Notes: a model not told the origin generated them from the letters alone. Positions 9,181-19,066 are shown, counted from the first letter of the stretch. The stretch: 40,826 bases of DNA from Burkholderiales bacterium (GCA_016790695.1 JAEUOS010000190.1:1-40826); one strand, 5' to 3'. Numbers and translations are program-made.

Positions 9181-10829
9181 CAACGACGTCTTCCCCGCGT
9201 GCGGCGCGCCCGTCCCGCCGCGTGCTGGCGCTCATGCCCGCGCTGTGCGTGGCGCTGGCCGCGACCGTGCCGGCGGCGCCGGCGCGCGCCCAGGCCGCCG
9301 ACATCCTGCTCGAGGTCAAGCGCTTCGAGATCGTCGGCGAGAACCCGATCGCCGGTGCGGCCACGGATGCCGCGCTCGCGCCGCACCTGGGCGTGCACAA
9401 GTCGCTCGGCACCCTGGAGGCCGCCGCCGCCGCCCTCGAGGCGCGGCTGCGCGATGCCGGCTATTCGTTCCACCGGGTGATCGTGCCGGCGCAGAAGCCC
9501 GCCGGCGGCGTGGTGCGGCTGGAGATCCTGCGCTTTCCGCTCGCCCAGGTGACGGTGACCGGCAACAGCCACTTTTCCGCGGCCAACATCGCGCGCAGCC
9601 TGCCGTCCCTCGCGGCCGGCGGCACGCCGGACGTGCGCGCGATCTCGCGCGACCTCGGCCTGGCCAACGACCATCCCAGCAAGCGCGTGTCGATCGTGCT
9701 CAAGGAGAGCGCCAAGGCCGACGCGCTCGACGCGGAGATCCGGGTGCGCGACAGCGTGCCGCTGCAGCCGTTCATCAGCATCAGCAGCCACACCGGCGAC
9801 CGCTACGACGTCATCAACAAGGGGACCGGCTACACCCGGCTCACCTTCGGCGTCCAGCATGCGAATCTGTTCGACCTCGACCACGTGCTCACCGGCTCCT
9901 ACACGACCTCGCTCGAGCAGCCGGAGAAGGTCAAGCAGTACGGGCTGTTCTACTGGCTGCCGTTCTACGGCGGCGGCACCAGCCTGCAGGCCTATTACAC
10001 GCGCTCGGACGTCGACACCGGGGCCATCGGCCTGGGCACGACGTCGTTCAACGTCAGCGGCCGCGGCGAATTCGTCGGCGCGCGCCTGACCCATGCGCTG
10101 CCGAAGTGGGGCGAGATCACCCACAACCTCGCGATGGCGGTCGACGACAAGTACTTCGAGAGCAACGTCGGGCTGGCCGGGGTCGCGCTGCCGCTGACGC
10201 CGGCGCGCAGCCGGCCGCTGTCGCTGCGCTACACCGCGCGCTACGACCAGCTCTGGGGCGGCATCGGCGCGTATGGCGAGTTCGCGACCAACCTGGCCGG
10301 CGGCAGCGCCAACACCGAGGTCGCCTATGCGGCGGTGCGCGGCGGCGCGCCGGTGCGCTGGAGCGCGTTCCGCTACGGCATCGACGCCAGCTACGCGCTC
10401 GGCACCTGGAACCTGGGGGCGCGCCTGCGCGGCCAGCACACCGACCACCTGATGATTCCCGGCGAGCAGTTCGGCATCGGCGGCACGACGACGGTGCGCG
10501 GCCTGCGCGAGCGCGAGTTCACCGGGGACAACGGCCATACCCTCACGCTCGAGGCAAGCGGCCCGCCGCTGTCCGGCACCCTGCGGCCGGTGGTGTTCTT
10601 CGACCACGGCTACGCGCGCCTGCTCGGCAACACGGTGGTCGCCGGCAACAACGTCAGCTACGACACCGCCTCGTCGGTGGGCGTCGGCGCGCGCTGGAAC
10701 CACGGGCGCACGATCGACCTCACCGCCGACTTCGCCTACGTGGCCAACGGCATCGGTTCGACCGGCACGGTGGTCGGGACCCGGCGCGGCGATACCAAGC
10801 TGATGTTCACCGTGTTCTTCCGGTTCTAG
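9177..10829 (+). CDS. TpsB-family outer-membrane transporter (ShlB/FhaC type) with POTRA region
   Basis: TpsB proteins are 16-strand outer-membrane barrels with periplasmic POTRA domains that export one TpsA partner. I chose the ATG at 9177, which overlaps the preceding stop as ATGA; an ATG at 9165 in the same frame would add four residues. The N-terminus is Arg-rich then hydrophobic and ends ARAQA, a signal peptide. Residues ~40-115 look like POTRA sequence (ending in LEARLRDAGYSFHRVIVPAQ and a VRLEILRF strand), followed by a second short POTRA-like segment (VTVTGNSHFSAANI). The rest is alternating barrel strands with the family's late motif GGTTTVRGLRERE and a terminal aromatic residue (FFRF). 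The 550-residue length is normal. The substrate is almost certainly the adhesin encoded upstream. Confidence 0.9.
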   Translation: MTTTSSPRAARPSRRVLALMPALCVALAATVPAAPARAQAADILLEVKRFEIVGENPIAGAATDAALAPHLGVHKSLGTLEAAAAALEARLRDAGYSFHRVIVPAQKPAGGVVRLEILRFPLAQVTVTGNSHFSAANIARSLPSLAAGGTPDVRAISRDLGLANDHPSKRVSIVLKESAKADALDAEIRVRDSVPLQPFISISSHTGDRYDVINKGTGYTRLTFGVQHANLFDLDHVLTGSYTTSLEQPEKVKQYGLFYWLPFYGGGTSLQAYYTRSDVDTGAIGLGTTSFNVSGRGEFVGARLTHALPKWGEITHNLAMAVDDKYFESNVGLAGVALPLTPARSRPLSLRYTARYDQLWGGIGAYGEFATNLAGGSANTEVAYAAVRGGAPVRWSAFRYGIDASYALGTWNLGARLRGQHTDHLMIPGEQFGIGGTTTVRGLREREFTGDNGHTLTLEASGPPLSGTLRPVVFFDHGYARLLGNTVVAGNNVSYDTASSVGVGARWNHGRTIDLTADFAYVANGIGSTGTVVGTRRGDTKLMFTVFFRF

Positions 10830-10831
10830 GG

Positions 10832-11512
10832 GTGGCCGCAGCGGCGGTCCGCGCCGTCCTGCTCGACCTGGACGGCACCCTCCTGCACACCGCGCCCGAT
10901 CTGGCCGAGGCGGCCAATCGCGCGCTCGCGGAGTTCGGGCTGCCGGCGATCGGGCTTCCGGTGATCGAGCGCTTCGTCGGCAAGGGCATCGACACGCTGG
11001 TCAGGCGCTGCCTCGCGCACCTCGGCAGCGATGGCGACGAGGCGCGCTTTTCCGCCGTGCGCGCGGCCTACGTGCGCCACTACGCGGCGGTCAACGGCAC
11101 CCACGCGCGGCCGTATCCGGGCGTCCTCGAGGGACTCGCGGCGATGCGCGCGATGGGGCTGGCGCTGGGTGTCTGCACCAACAAGCTCGCCGCCTTCAGC
11201 GAGCCCCTGTTGGCGCGATGCAACATGGCGCACTACTTCAGCCTCGTCGTGAGCGGCGACACGACGCCGCGCAAAAAGCCCCATGCGGACATGCTCGTCC
11301 ATGCCGCCAACCATTGGGGCACAACGGTTTCAAGCATGCTGATGATCGGCGATTCGGGCAATGACAGCGCCGCCGCCCGCGCCGCCGGCTGCCGTGTCTG
11401 GCTGGTGCCCTACGGCTACAACGAGGGTGAGCCGGTGCATGGCCTGGATTGCGATGGTATAGTTTCGTCGCTCGAGGAAGCGGCGGCGCGTCTGCGTCCG
11501 GCGCTTCGCTGA
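10832..11512 (+). CDS. gph: Phosphoglycolate phosphatase, HAD superfamily
   Basis: The product hydrolyses 2-phosphoglycolate to glycolate in the cytoplasm, salvaging damage and photorespiratory-type by-products. All HAD motifs are visible: motif I LLDLDGTLLHTAPDL with nucleophile Asp12 and Asp14, motif II VCTNK, the motif III lysine in PRKKPHADML, and motif IV MIGDSGNDSAAARAAG. The start is a GTG two bases after the tpsB stop; translation from there gives the usual family N-terminus and 226 residues. In many betaproteobacteria gph stands directly before trpE, as here, but usually with rpe upstream; here the secretion locus takes that place. The tight spacing suggests read-through from the tps operon. 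The isofunctional MupP-type phosphatases are an alternative that sequence alone does not fully exclude. Confidence 0.85.
   Translation: MAAAAVRAVLLDLDGTLLHTAPDLAEAANRALAEFGLPAIGLPVIERFVGKGIDTLVRRCLAHLGSDGDEARFSAVRAAYVRHYAAVNGTHARPYPGVLEGLAAMRAMGLALGVCTNKLAAFSEPLLARCNMAHYFSLVVSGDTTPRKKPHADMLVHAANHWGTTVSSMLMIGDSGNDSAAARAAGCRVWLVPYGYNEGEPVHGLDCDGIVSSLEEAAARLRPALR
11455..11463 (+). promoter_or_regulatory. Possible extended -10 promoter for the trp operon
   Basis: TGGTATAGT inside the 3' end of gph matches an extended -10 (TGn-TATAAT). It stands out in very GC-rich coding DNA. No clear -35 hexamer lies 17 bases upstream. A start near 11470 would give a leader transcript that includes the Trp leader peptide at 11525. 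Confidence 0.4.
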
Positions 11513-11524
11513 ATCCGAACCGAC

Positions 11525-11590
11525 ATGACCCTGCCCGAATTGCATCGCGTGTGGAGCGCCGCTCCGGGAGCCTGGCCCTGGCGTAGCTAG
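11525..11590 (+). CDS. trpL: trp operon leader peptide, Trp-rich, 21 codons
   Basis: A short frame begins at ATG 11525 and ends at TAG 11588, 85 bases before trpE. It encodes 21 residues with Trp at positions 10, 17 and 19, the last two in a WPW cluster just before the stop. Trp is otherwise rare, and three in 21 codons directly upstream of trpE is the hallmark of ribosome-mediated attenuation: scarce charged tRNA-Trp stalls the ribosome on the leader and changes downstream RNA folding. The ribosome site is weak. A small stem (TGGCG 11579-11583 with CGCCA 11591-11595) spans the last Trp codon and the stop. Confidence 0.8.
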   Translation: MTLPELHRVWSAAPGAWPWRS

Positions 11591-11601
11591 CGCCACCGCC
11601 T

Positions 11602-11642
11602 GGCCGCGCGTGCGCGCGGCCTCCCGTCCGCGCGCTGCGCGG
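11602..11642 (+). promoter_or_regulatory. trp attenuator: three mutually exclusive hairpins
   Basis: Four adjoining GC segments can pair in alternative ways. Hairpin A pairs GGCCGCGC (11602-11609) with GCGCGGCC (11614-11621). The alternative hairpin pairs GCGCGCGG (11612-11619) with CCGCGCGC (11628-11635). Hairpin C pairs CCGCGC (11628-11633) with GCGCGG (11637-11642). A and C can coexist, and both exclude the middle hairpin; this is the 1:2, 2:3, 3:4 logic of trp attenuators. The run after hairpin C is only weakly T-rich (TCTTTC, 11655-11660), so the terminator is not textbook. It could also act on trpE translation, whose start lies at 11676. Confidence 0.6.
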
Positions 11643-11675
11643 CCTTCGATGCAGTCTTTCCGTTCCGGGTGACCC

Positions 11676-13232
11676 ATGGCCTCTCCTTCCGTTTCCTCGC
11701 CGTTCGCGCGCGGCATCATCCCGCGCGACCGCTTCAACGCCCTCGCCCAGCAGGGCTACAACCGCATCCCGCTGGTGCTGGAGACCTTCGCCGACCTCGA
11801 CACGCCGCTGTCGATCTACATGAAGCTCGCCGACGCGCCGTATTCCTACCTGCTCGAGTCCGTCGTCGGCGGCGAGCGTTTCGGGCGCTACTCGTTCATC
11901 GGCCTGCCGTGCGGCACGCGCATCGTCGCGCGCGGCCGCGAGGTCTCGGTCATGACCGGCGAAGTGGTCGCCGAGGCGCATGCCGACGTCAACCCGATCG
12001 ACTTCGTGCGCGACTACCTGAAGCGCTTCCGCGTCGCGCCGCTCGAGGGTCTGCCGCGCTTCACCGGCGGGCTGGTCGGCGCGTTCGGCTACGACTGCGT
12101 GCGCTACGTCGAGCCGCGGCTCGACCGCTTCATCCGCGCGCGCGGCGAGAAGCCCGACACCATCGGCGCCCCCGACGTCGTGCTGCTGCAGAGCGAGGAG
12201 GTGGCGATCGTCGACAACCTCGCCGGCAAGCTGTTCCTCGTGGTCTACGTCGACCCGCGCAACCCGTCGTCCTACGACTACGGCCGCGAGCGCCTGAAGG
12301 CGCTGCTCGACGGGCTGCGCCGCCCGCTCGCGGTGCCCGACCACGGGCCCTCGGCCGCCGACGAGGCGCGCTCGAACATCGGCGAGGCCAGCTTCCTGGC
12401 GGCGGTGGCGCGCTGCAAGCAGTACATCGTCGACGGCGACTGCATGCAGGTGCAGATCGGCCAGCGCCTGACGCGCGAGTTCACCTCGCCGCCGCTCGCG
12501 CTGTATCGGGCCCTGCGGACCCTCAATCCGTCGCCGTACATGTTCTTCTTCAACCTGCGCGACCTGGCCATCGTCAGCGCCTCGCCGGAGATCCTGGTGC
12601 GCGTCGAGCCCGAGGCCGGCGCCGCCGCGGGCGCGAAGCGCGTCACGATCCGCCCGCTGGCCGGCACGCGGCGGCGCGGCGCGACCCCGGAGGAGGACCG
12701 CGCGCTGGCCGCGGAACTGCTCGCCGATCCCAAGGAGCGCGCCGAGCACGTCATGCTGATCGACCTGGCGCGCAACGACATCGGCCGCATCGCCGTGACC
12801 GGCAGCGTCAAGGTCACGGACACGATGGTGATCGAGCGCTACTCGCACGTCATGCACATCGTCTCCTCGGTCGAAGGGCGCCTTCAGGACGGTCTCGACG
12901 CGCTCGACGTGTTCAAGGCCTCGTTCCCGGCCGGCACCCTGACCGGCGCGCCGAAGGTGCGCGCGATGGAGATCATCGAGGAACAGGAGCCGGTCAGGCG
13001 CGGCCTGTACGGCGGCGCCGCCGGCTACATCGGCTTCCACGGCGACATGGACGTGGCCATCACCATCCGCACCGGCATCATCAAGGACGGCCGGCTGCAC
13101 GTGCAGGCGGCCGCCGGCATCGTCGCCGACTCGGTGCCGGAGGCGGAATGGAACGAGACCCGGATCAAGGCGCAGGCGGTGCTGCGCGCGGCGGAAGTGG
13201 CGGCCGCCGGCCTCGACACGCACGTCGCGTGA
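11676..13232 (+). CDS. trpE: Anthranilate synthase component I
   Basis: TrpE converts chorismate and ammonia to anthranilate, the first step of tryptophan synthesis, using ammonia from the TrpG subunit at 13243. Visible motifs are the N-terminal LLES element of the Trp feedback site ([18 protein letters not shown]), and the chorismate-binding core motifs [19 protein letters not shown], and [17 protein letters not shown] near the C-terminus. The length of 518 residues is normal for the class. The start at ATG 11676 fits the family N-terminus; the ribosome site is weak. Regulation is probably by attenuation through trpL and by Trp feedback on the enzyme. Paralogues such as PabB and isochorismate synthase are unlikely given the neighbours. 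Confidence 0.96.
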   Translation: MASPSVSSPFARGIIPRDRFNALAQQGYNRIPLVLETFADLDTPLSIYMKLADAPYSYLLESVVGGERFGRYSFIGLPCGTRIVARGREVSVMTGEVVAEAHADVNPIDFVRDYLKRFRVAPLEGLPRFTGGLVGAFGYDCVRYVEPRLDRFIRARGEKPDTIGAPDVVLLQSEEVAIVDNLAGKLFLVVYVDPRNPSSYDYGRERLKALLDGLRRPLAVPDHGPSAADEARSNIGEASFLAAVARCKQYIVDGDCMQVQIGQRLTREFTSPPLALYRALRTLNPSPYMFFFNLRDLAIVSASPEILVRVEPEAGAAAGAKRVTIRPLAGTRRRGATPEEDRALAAELLADPKERAEHVMLIDLARNDIGRIAVTGSVKVTDTMVIERYSHVMHIVSSVEGRLQDGLDALDVFKASFPAGTLTGAPKVRAMEIIEEQEPVRRGLYGGAAGYIGFHGDMDVAITIRTGIIKDGRLHVQAAAGIVADSVPEAEWNETRIKAQAVLRAAEVAAAGLDTHVA

Positions 13233-13242
13233 GGGGGCCGCC

Positions 13243-13806
<564 letters not shown>

Positions 13807-13816
13807 GGAGCACCCC

Positions 13817-14851
13817 ATGCCCGCCATCACCCCGCAGGAAGCCCTGCAACGCACCATCGAGCACCGCGAGATCTTCCACGACGAGATGCTCGCGCTGATG
13901 CGCATGATCATGAAGGGCGAGATCTCCCCGGTGATGGCCGCGGCCATCATCACCGGGCTGCGCGTGAAGAAGGAGACCATCGGCGAGATCACCGCGGCCG
14001 CCGAGGTCATGCGCGAATTCGCCAACAAGGTCCATGTCGCCGACGACGCCAACTTCGTCGACATCGTCGGCACCGGCGGCGACGGCTCGCATACGTTCAA
14101 CATCTCCACCGCGTCGATGTTCGTCGCGGCGGCGGCCGGCGCGCGCATCGCCAAGCACGGCAACCGCGGCGTCTCGTCGAAATCCGGCAGCGCCGACGTG
14201 CTCGAGGCGCTGGGCGCCAACATCATGCTGTCCCCGCCGCAGATCGCCGAGTGCATCGCGGCGACCGGCATCGGCTTCATGTTCGCGCCGAATCACCATC
14301 CGGCGATGAAGAACGTCGCGCCGATCCGCCGCGAGATGGGCGTGCGCACGATCTTCAACATCCTCGGACCGCTCACCAACCCGGCCGGTGCGCCCAACAT
14401 CCTGATGGGCGTGTTCCATCCGGACCTGGTCGGCATCCAGTCGCGCGTGCTGCAGCGCCTCGGGGCGCGCCATGCGCTGGTGGTCTACGGCAAGGACGGC
14501 ATCGACGAGGTGTCGCTCGGGGCGGCCACGCTGGTGGGAGAGCTCAAGGACGGCGAGGTCACGGAGTACGAGATCCATCCGGAGGACTTCGGGCTGTCGA
14601 TGGTGTCGAACCGCGGGCTCAAGGTGGCCGATGCCGCCGAGTCCAAGGCGATGCTGCTCGAGGCCCTGGAGAACCGCGAAGGCACGCCGCGCGAGATCGT
14701 CATCCTCAACGCCGGGACCGCGCTCTACGCGGCGAACGTGGCGCCGTCCGTCGCGGCGGGCATCGCCCTGGCGCGCGAGACCATCGCAAGCGGCGCCGCC
14801 CGCGCCCGGCTCGACCAGTTCGTCGCCTTCACGCGCAGGTTCGCGCAGTAG
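13817..14851 (+). CDS. trpD: Anthranilate phosphoribosyltransferase
   Basis: TrpD transfers the phosphoribosyl group of PRPP to anthranilate, the second committed step of the pathway. The PRPP/metal loop GTGGDG is at residues 85-90, followed by SHTFNIST, and the signature [21 protein letters not shown] occupies ~113-133. The length of 344 residues is normal and there is no fused TrpG domain, in line with the separate trpG gene. It begins 10 bases after trpG with an AAGGAG ribosome site. Cytoplasmic homodimer in the family. Confidence 0.96.
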   Translation: MPAITPQEALQRTIEHREIFHDEMLALMRMIMKGEISPVMAAAIITGLRVKKETIGEITAAAEVMREFANKVHVADDANFVDIVGTGGDGSHTFNISTASMFVAAAAGARIAKHGNRGVSSKSGSADVLEALGANIMLSPPQIAECIAATGIGFMFAPNHHPAMKNVAPIRREMGVRTIFNILGPLTNPAGAPNILMGVFHPDLVGIQSRVLQRLGARHALVVYGKDGIDEVSLGAATLVGELKDGEVTEYEIHPEDFGLSMVSNRGLKVADAAESKAMLLEALENREGTPREIVILNAGTALYAANVAPSVAAGIALARETIASGAARARLDQFVAFTRRFAQ

Positions 14852-14867
14852 CCCGGGGACGCCGCCG

Positions 14868-15656
14868 ATGTCCGACATCCTCGCCCGCATCCTCGCCACC
14901 AAGGCGCGCGAGATCGCCGCCGCGCGCGCGCGCGTCGACGAGGCGGCGCTCCGCCGTGCGGCCGCCGCCGCGCCGCCGCCGCGCGACTTCGAAGCGGCCC
15001 TGCGCGCGAAGATCGCCGCCGGCGGCGCCGCCGTCATCGCCGAGGTGAAGAAGGCGAGCCCGTCGAAAGGCGTGCTGCGCGCGGACTTCGCGCCGGCCGC
15101 GATCGCGCGCGACTATGCGGCGCACGGCGCGGCGTGCCTGTCGGTGCTCACCGACGTCGACTATTTCCAGGGTTCGCTCGACTACCTGCGCGAGGCGCGC
15201 GCCGCCTGCGCGCTGCCCTGCCTGCGCAAGGACTTCATGGTCGACCCGTACCAGGTCGTCGAGGCGCGCGCCGCCGGCGCCGACTGCATCCTGCTGATCG
15301 TCGCGGCACTCGCGCCCGAGCGCCTGGCCGCGCTCGAGTCGCTGGCGCTGGAACTGGGAATGGCGGTGCTGGTCGAGGTGCACGACGGCGACGAACTCGC
15401 GGTCGCGCTCGAGCTCAAGACCCCGCTGCTCGGCATCAACAACCGCAATCTGCGCACCTTCGAGACCCGCCTGTCGACCACCCTGGACCTGCTGCCGCGC
15501 ATTCCCGCGGGCAAGCTCGTGGTCACGGAGTCCGGCATCCTCGGCCGCGACGACGTCGCGCTGATGCGCGGCCGGGGCGTGGGCGCCTTCCTGGTCGGCG
15601 AGGCGTTCATGCGCGCGCCCAGCCCGGGCGAGGCGCTCGCGCAGCTGTTCGGATAG
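14868..15656 (+). CDS. trpC: Indole-3-glycerol phosphate synthase
   Basis: TrpC closes the indole ring of CdRP with loss of CO2 and water. The (beta/alpha)8 barrel motifs are all visible: [10 protein letters not shown] with the catalytic Lys, [39 protein letters not shown] and VTESGI. The protein is monofunctional (262 residues, no TrpF fusion). The ATG at 14868 follows the trpD stop by 16 bases. It is the last gene of this trp block; trpF, trpB and trpA are not in the window and in betaproteobacteria usually form a separate cluster. The next gene is convergent and ends 11 bases away. Confidence 0.96.
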   Translation: MSDILARILATKAREIAAARARVDEAALRRAAAAAPPPRDFEAALRAKIAAGGAAVIAEVKKASPSKGVLRADFAPAAIARDYAAHGAACLSVLTDVDYFQGSLDYLREARAACALPCLRKDFMVDPYQVVEARAAGADCILLIVAALAPERLAALESLALELGMAVLVEVHDGDELAVALELKTPLLGINNRNLRTFETRLSTTLDLLPRIPAGKLVVTESGILGRDDVALMRGRGVGAFLVGEAFMRAPSPGEALAQLFG

Positions 15657-15667
15657 GCGCGGCCCGC

Positions 15668-17473
15668 TCAGGCGGCGAGCCAGGCGCGCCGCAGGCGCTG
15701 TGCCGCGGCGGCCTGGCGCGGCGCCGGGACGACTTCGACGGTCGTCTCCGAGGTCCCGAGGCGCACGTCGCGCACGATGAGTTCGTCACGCCGGAATGCG
15801 TGCACCTGGACGGTGGCGCCGCGCGCGCGCCGCGCCAGGAGGCCGTCGAGCGACCCGTTGCCCACCTTGATGCCGTCGACGGCGATCACCACGTCGCCGG
15901 CGGACAGGCCGGCCGCCTGCGCGCCGCCGCCGTCGAGCACATGGGTGAGGCGCACGCCGTCGGGCGCGGCCGCGGTGCGCGCGCCGAGCGCCGGCCTGGC
16001 GCCGCGCCGCACCTGAAGGTCGATGCCGAACGCGGCGAGCAGCGGCTTCAGCGGCAGGTCGGCGGTGCCGTCGACCGCGCTCGCGAAGAAGCGCTGCAGC
16101 GCGCGCCGGTGCGCCGGGGCGACCGCGATGGCCGCGCGCAGCAGGCCGTCCTCCGGGACGCCGGCGCCGCGCTGCTCGAACGACGCGCCGTAGTCGCGCC
16201 ACAGCAGATGCATCACGTCGTCGAGCGAGCGCGCGCCGCCGGTGCGCTGACGCAGCAGCAGGTCGAGGCACAGCGCGACCAGCGAACCCTTGGTGTAGTA
16301 GCTGACGATCGCGTTCGGCGCGTTCTCGTCCTGGCGATAGTACTTGGTCCACGCGTCGAAACTCGACTCGGCCACCGACTGCTTGAGCCGGCCGGCACCG
16401 CGCAGCACGCCCTGGACGGTCTTGGCGAGGAGGCCCAGGTACGCGGCCTCGTCGATCAGCCCGGCGCGCTTCAGGAACAGGTCGTCGTAGTACGAGGTGA
16501 ACCCCTCGAACGCCCACAGGAGCCGCGTGTAGTTCTCGCGCGTGAGGTCGTAGGGCGCGAATGCCGCCGGCTTGATGCGCTTGACGTTCCAGGTGTGGAA
16601 GTACTCGTGGCTGCACAGGCCGAGGAAGCTGCGGTAGCCTTCCGGCATGCCGGCCATGCCGGCGTGCGGCAGGTCGTTGCGGCTGCAGATCAGCGCCGTG
16701 GAGGCGCGATGCTCGAGGCCGCCGTAGCCGTCGCCGACCGCCATCACCTGGAACACGTAGCGCGCGAACGGCACCTGCGCGGGACCCGCGCGGCGGCCGT
16801 GGAAGAAACGGATCTGGGCCTCGCAGATCTTCTTCAGGTCGGCCGCGAGGCGGCGCAGGTCGCAGTCGTGGCGGCCCGTGATCGCGACCTCGTGGGCGAC
16901 CCCACAGGCGCGAAAGCCCACCAGCGAGAACGTCCCCATCTCCACCGGATGATCGACCAGTTCGTCATAGCCGGCGGCGCGGTACAGGCCGAAGCCGTGC
17001 GCCGCCGTGCCGCGCGCGCGCGGCAGCGCGGTGGCGACGCGCCAGCCCGCATAGGCGCGTCCGCGCGGCGCGACGATCTCGACCTCGTGGGGCGCGTCCT
17101 CATGGCCGAGCGCGCGCAGGAACACGCTGGTGCCGTTGAAGAACCCATGGGATTCATCGAGGTGCGCGGCGCGCACCGACAGATCCCATGCATAGATCTC
17201 GCAGGTCACCACGAGCGGCCCGTCGCAGGGCGCCGCCGCCCAGGTGTGCTTGTCGAGTTTCTCGAGCGCGACCGGCCGGCCGCGGCTGGTCGCGGCGATG
17301 CGCACGATGTTGCGCGAGAACTCGCGGATCATGTAGCTGCCGGGGATCCATGCCGGCAGGGCCACGCGCTGGCCGGCCGGCGCCGGCGCGGGAATGGTGA
17401 GGCTGACCTCGAAGAGGTGGGCGCCAGGATGGGACGGCGCGATGCGGTAGTGCAGGGGGGCGGGCGGGGTCAT
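15668..17473 (-). CDS. M61-family metallopeptidase (glycyl aminopeptidase type) with C-terminal PDZ domain
   Basis: Peptidase family M61 enzymes are zinc aminopeptidases, some preferring N-terminal Gly or Ala. The zinc motif HEYFH is at residues ~289-293, in SHEYFHTWNVKRIKP, and the third ligand Glu is ~323 in WAFEGFTSYY. Residues ~485-575 form a PDZ domain (GGGAQAAGLSAGDVVIAVDG). I start at MTPPAPLHY (ATG at 17473) because the upstream in-frame ATG lacks a ribosome site and family members begin near here. No signal peptide is visible, so a cytoplasmic location is likely, although some relatives are exported. The length of ~601 is normal. The gene may be co-transcribed with mocA and xdhC, 30 bases upstream; no functional link is evident. 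Confidence 0.88.
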   Translation of the reverse strand: MTPPAPLHYRIAPSHPGAHLFEVSLTIPAPAPAGQRVALPAWIPGSYMIREFSRNIVRIAATSRGRPVALEKLDKHTWAAAPCDGPLVVTCEIYAWDLSVRAAHLDESHGFFNGTSVFLRALGHEDAPHEVEIVAPRGRAYAGWRVATALPRARGTAAHGFGLYRAAGYDELVDHPVEMGTFSLVGFRACGVAHEVAITGRHDCDLRRLAADLKKICEAQIRFFHGRRAGPAQVPFARYVFQVMAVGDGYGGLEHRASTALICSRNDLPHAGMAGMPEGYRSFLGLCSHEYFHTWNVKRIKPAAFAPYDLTRENYTRLLWAFEGFTSYYDDLFLKRAGLIDEAAYLGLLAKTVQGVLRGAGRLKQSVAESSFDAWTKYYRQDENAPNAIVSYYTKGSLVALCLDLLLRQRTGGARSLDDVMHLLWRDYGASFEQRGAGVPEDGLLRAAIAVAPAHRRALQRFFASAVDGTADLPLKPLLAAFGIDLQVRRGARPALGARTAAAPDGVRLTHVLDGGGAQAAGLSAGDVVIAVDGIKVGNGSLDGLLARRARGATVQVHAFRRDELIVRDVRLGTSETTVEVVPAPRQAAAAQRLRRAWLAA

Positions 17474-17503
17474 GGCACCGGATTGTGCCAAAGCCGCGCG
17501 CCG

Positions 17504-18067
17504 TCAGCGCAGATCGGCCGGGGTGTCGATGTCGCGCAGGACGCCGGGGTCGTCGCACTCGACCAGGCGCAGGAGCGCCGCGTGCTCGCGCACGATGTGG
17601 CGCGCGCCCGCGTCGCCCTCGAGCGCGAGGAGCGCGTCGCGAAAGCGCGCGCCGATGCCCACCGGGTGGCCGCGCACCCCGCGATGGGCGGCGGCGACCA
17701 GGTCCGCACCGGCGGCCAGCGCGCGCGCAACCCGGGCATGGCTTGCCGGCAGGATGAACGGCATGTCGGCGAGCGCGACCACCCAGCCCGCGGCGTCGCC
17801 TGCCGCCGCGACCGCGCAGGCCAGGCTCGCGCCCATGCCGTCGTCGGCGCGCGGGCACGCGACGACGGTCAGGCCGAGGTCGGCCAGCATCGGCGCGAGC
17901 GGGCTGCCGCTCCGGGTCACCGCGAGGGCGCCGGGCAGCGCGGCGGCGAGCGACGCGCCGGCCCGGCAGGCGATCGGCATGCCGTCGATCGTGTGCAGCA
18001 GCTTGTTGGCGCCGAAGCGCCGCGACGCGCCGGCGGCCAGCAGGATGCCGCGGACCGGCGCCGCCAT
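17504..18067 (-). CDS. mocA: MocA-type molybdenum cofactor nucleotidyltransferase
   Basis: MocA (a GT-A-like nucleotidyltransferase) joins CMP to molybdopterin to form MCD, the cofactor of xanthine dehydrogenase-family enzymes. The N-terminal nucleotide loop LAAGASRRFGANKLL (residues ~10-24), a metal-binding LADMPF and the late motif RGHPVGIG are visible in 187 residues. It begins 6 bases after xdhC, so the two are one operon, a common pairing. MobA-like GTP transferases share the loop, but the XdhC partner favours a CTP-using MocA. No molybdenum hydroxylase is encoded in the window, so the client enzyme is elsewhere. Confidence 0.82.
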   Translation of the reverse strand: MAAPVRGILLAAGASRRFGANKLLHTIDGMPIACRAGASLAAALPGALAVTRSGSPLAPMLADLGLTVVACPRADDGMGASLACAVAAAGDAAGWVVALADMPFILPASHARVARALAAGADLVAAAHRGVRGHPVGIGARFRDALLALEGDAGARHIVREHAALLRLVECDDPGVLRDIDTPADLR

Positions 18068-18073
18068 CGGGGT

Positions 18074-19066
18074 TCAGCCCGCCTGCGCCTCGAAATTGCC
18101 GGTCGCCTTGTCCGACACCTTCGCGAGCGGAAAGCGGTTCTTCACCGCGGTGACCTCGGCGAGGATCGACACGGCGATCTCCGGCGGCGTGCGGCTGCCG
18201 ATGCGCAGCCCGATCGGCCCGTGCAGGCGGTCGATCTCGGCATCCGACAGGTCGAATTCCTTCAGGCGCGCCTTGCGCTTGGCGGTGTTCACGCGCGAGC
18301 CCAGCGCGCCGACGTAGAACGCCGGCGACTTCAGCGCCTCGAGCAGCGCCATGTCGTCGAGCTTGGGATCGTGCGTGACCGCGACCACCGCGCTGTGGGC
18401 GTCGAGATTGAGCTGCACCACGACGTCGTCGGGCATGCCGGTCACCAGTTCGGCGCCGGGGACGTTCCAGTCGGCGCGGTACTCCTCGCGCGGGTCGCAC
18501 ACGATCACCTGGTAGTCGAGCGCCTGCGCCATCTCGGCGAGGTAGCGCGAGAGCTGTCCGGCGCCGATGATCAGCATGCGCCACAGCGGGCCGTAGATCA
18601 CCTTGAGCACGCGGCCGTCGAAGGCGGTCTTGTCGGCGCGCGACGCGGGTCCGATGGTGACGCGGCCGGTCTCGATGTCGACCGAGCGCAGCGCGAGCTC
18701 GTGGCGTTCGGCGCGGCCGAGGATGTCCTCGACCCAGGCGGTGTCGGTCACCGGCTCCTGCACCAGCTTGAGCGCGCCGCCGCACGGCAGGCCGAAGCGC
18801 GCCGCCTCCTCGGTGGTGACGCCGTAGCTCACCACCTGCGGCCGGTCGAGCAGCGGGGCGTTGCGGCAGCGCTCGATCAGGTCGTCCTCGACGCAGCCGC
18901 CGGAGACGCTGCCGACGATCTGCCCGTCGCCGCGGATCGCCAGCAGCGCGCCGGGCGGGCGCGGCGCGCTGCCCCAGGTTTCGATCACCGTGACCAGGTT
19001 GACGCTCTGCCCGGCGCGGCGCCAGGCGAGCACGGATTTGAGGACGTTGAGGTCGACGCTGTCCAT
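18074..19066 (-). CDS. xdhC: XdhC/CoxI-family molybdenum hydroxylase maturation protein
   Basis: XdhC-family proteins bind the molybdenum cofactor, protect its sulfurated form and insert it into xanthine dehydrogenase or CO dehydrogenase-type enzymes. The N-terminal half has GSAPRPPGA and GSVSGGCVEDDLIERC, and a second conserved Cys in FGLPCGG. The C-terminal half is a Rossmann domain, LIIGAGQLSRYLAEMAQAL followed by VCDPREEY. The 330-residue length is typical. The ATG at 19066 has an upstream CCTCC/GGAGG-poor leader, so the start rests on homology. It heads the minus-strand group and is divergent from the MetE-like gene at 19248. Confidence 0.87.
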   Translation of the reverse strand: MDSVDLNVLKSVLAWRRAGQSVNLVTVIETWGSAPRPPGALLAIRGDGQIVGSVSGGCVEDDLIERCRNAPLLDRPQVVSYGVTTEEAARFGLPCGGALKLVQEPVTDTAWVEDILGRAERHELALRSVDIETGRVTIGPASRADKTAFDGRVLKVIYGPLWRMLIIGAGQLSRYLAEMAQALDYQVIVCDPREEYRADWNVPGAELVTGMPDDVVVQLNLDAHSAVVAVTHDPKLDDMALLEALKSPAFYVGALGSRVNTAKRKARLKEFDLSDAEIDRLHGPIGLRIGSRTPPEIAVSILAEVTAVKNRFPLAKVSDKATGNFEAQAG

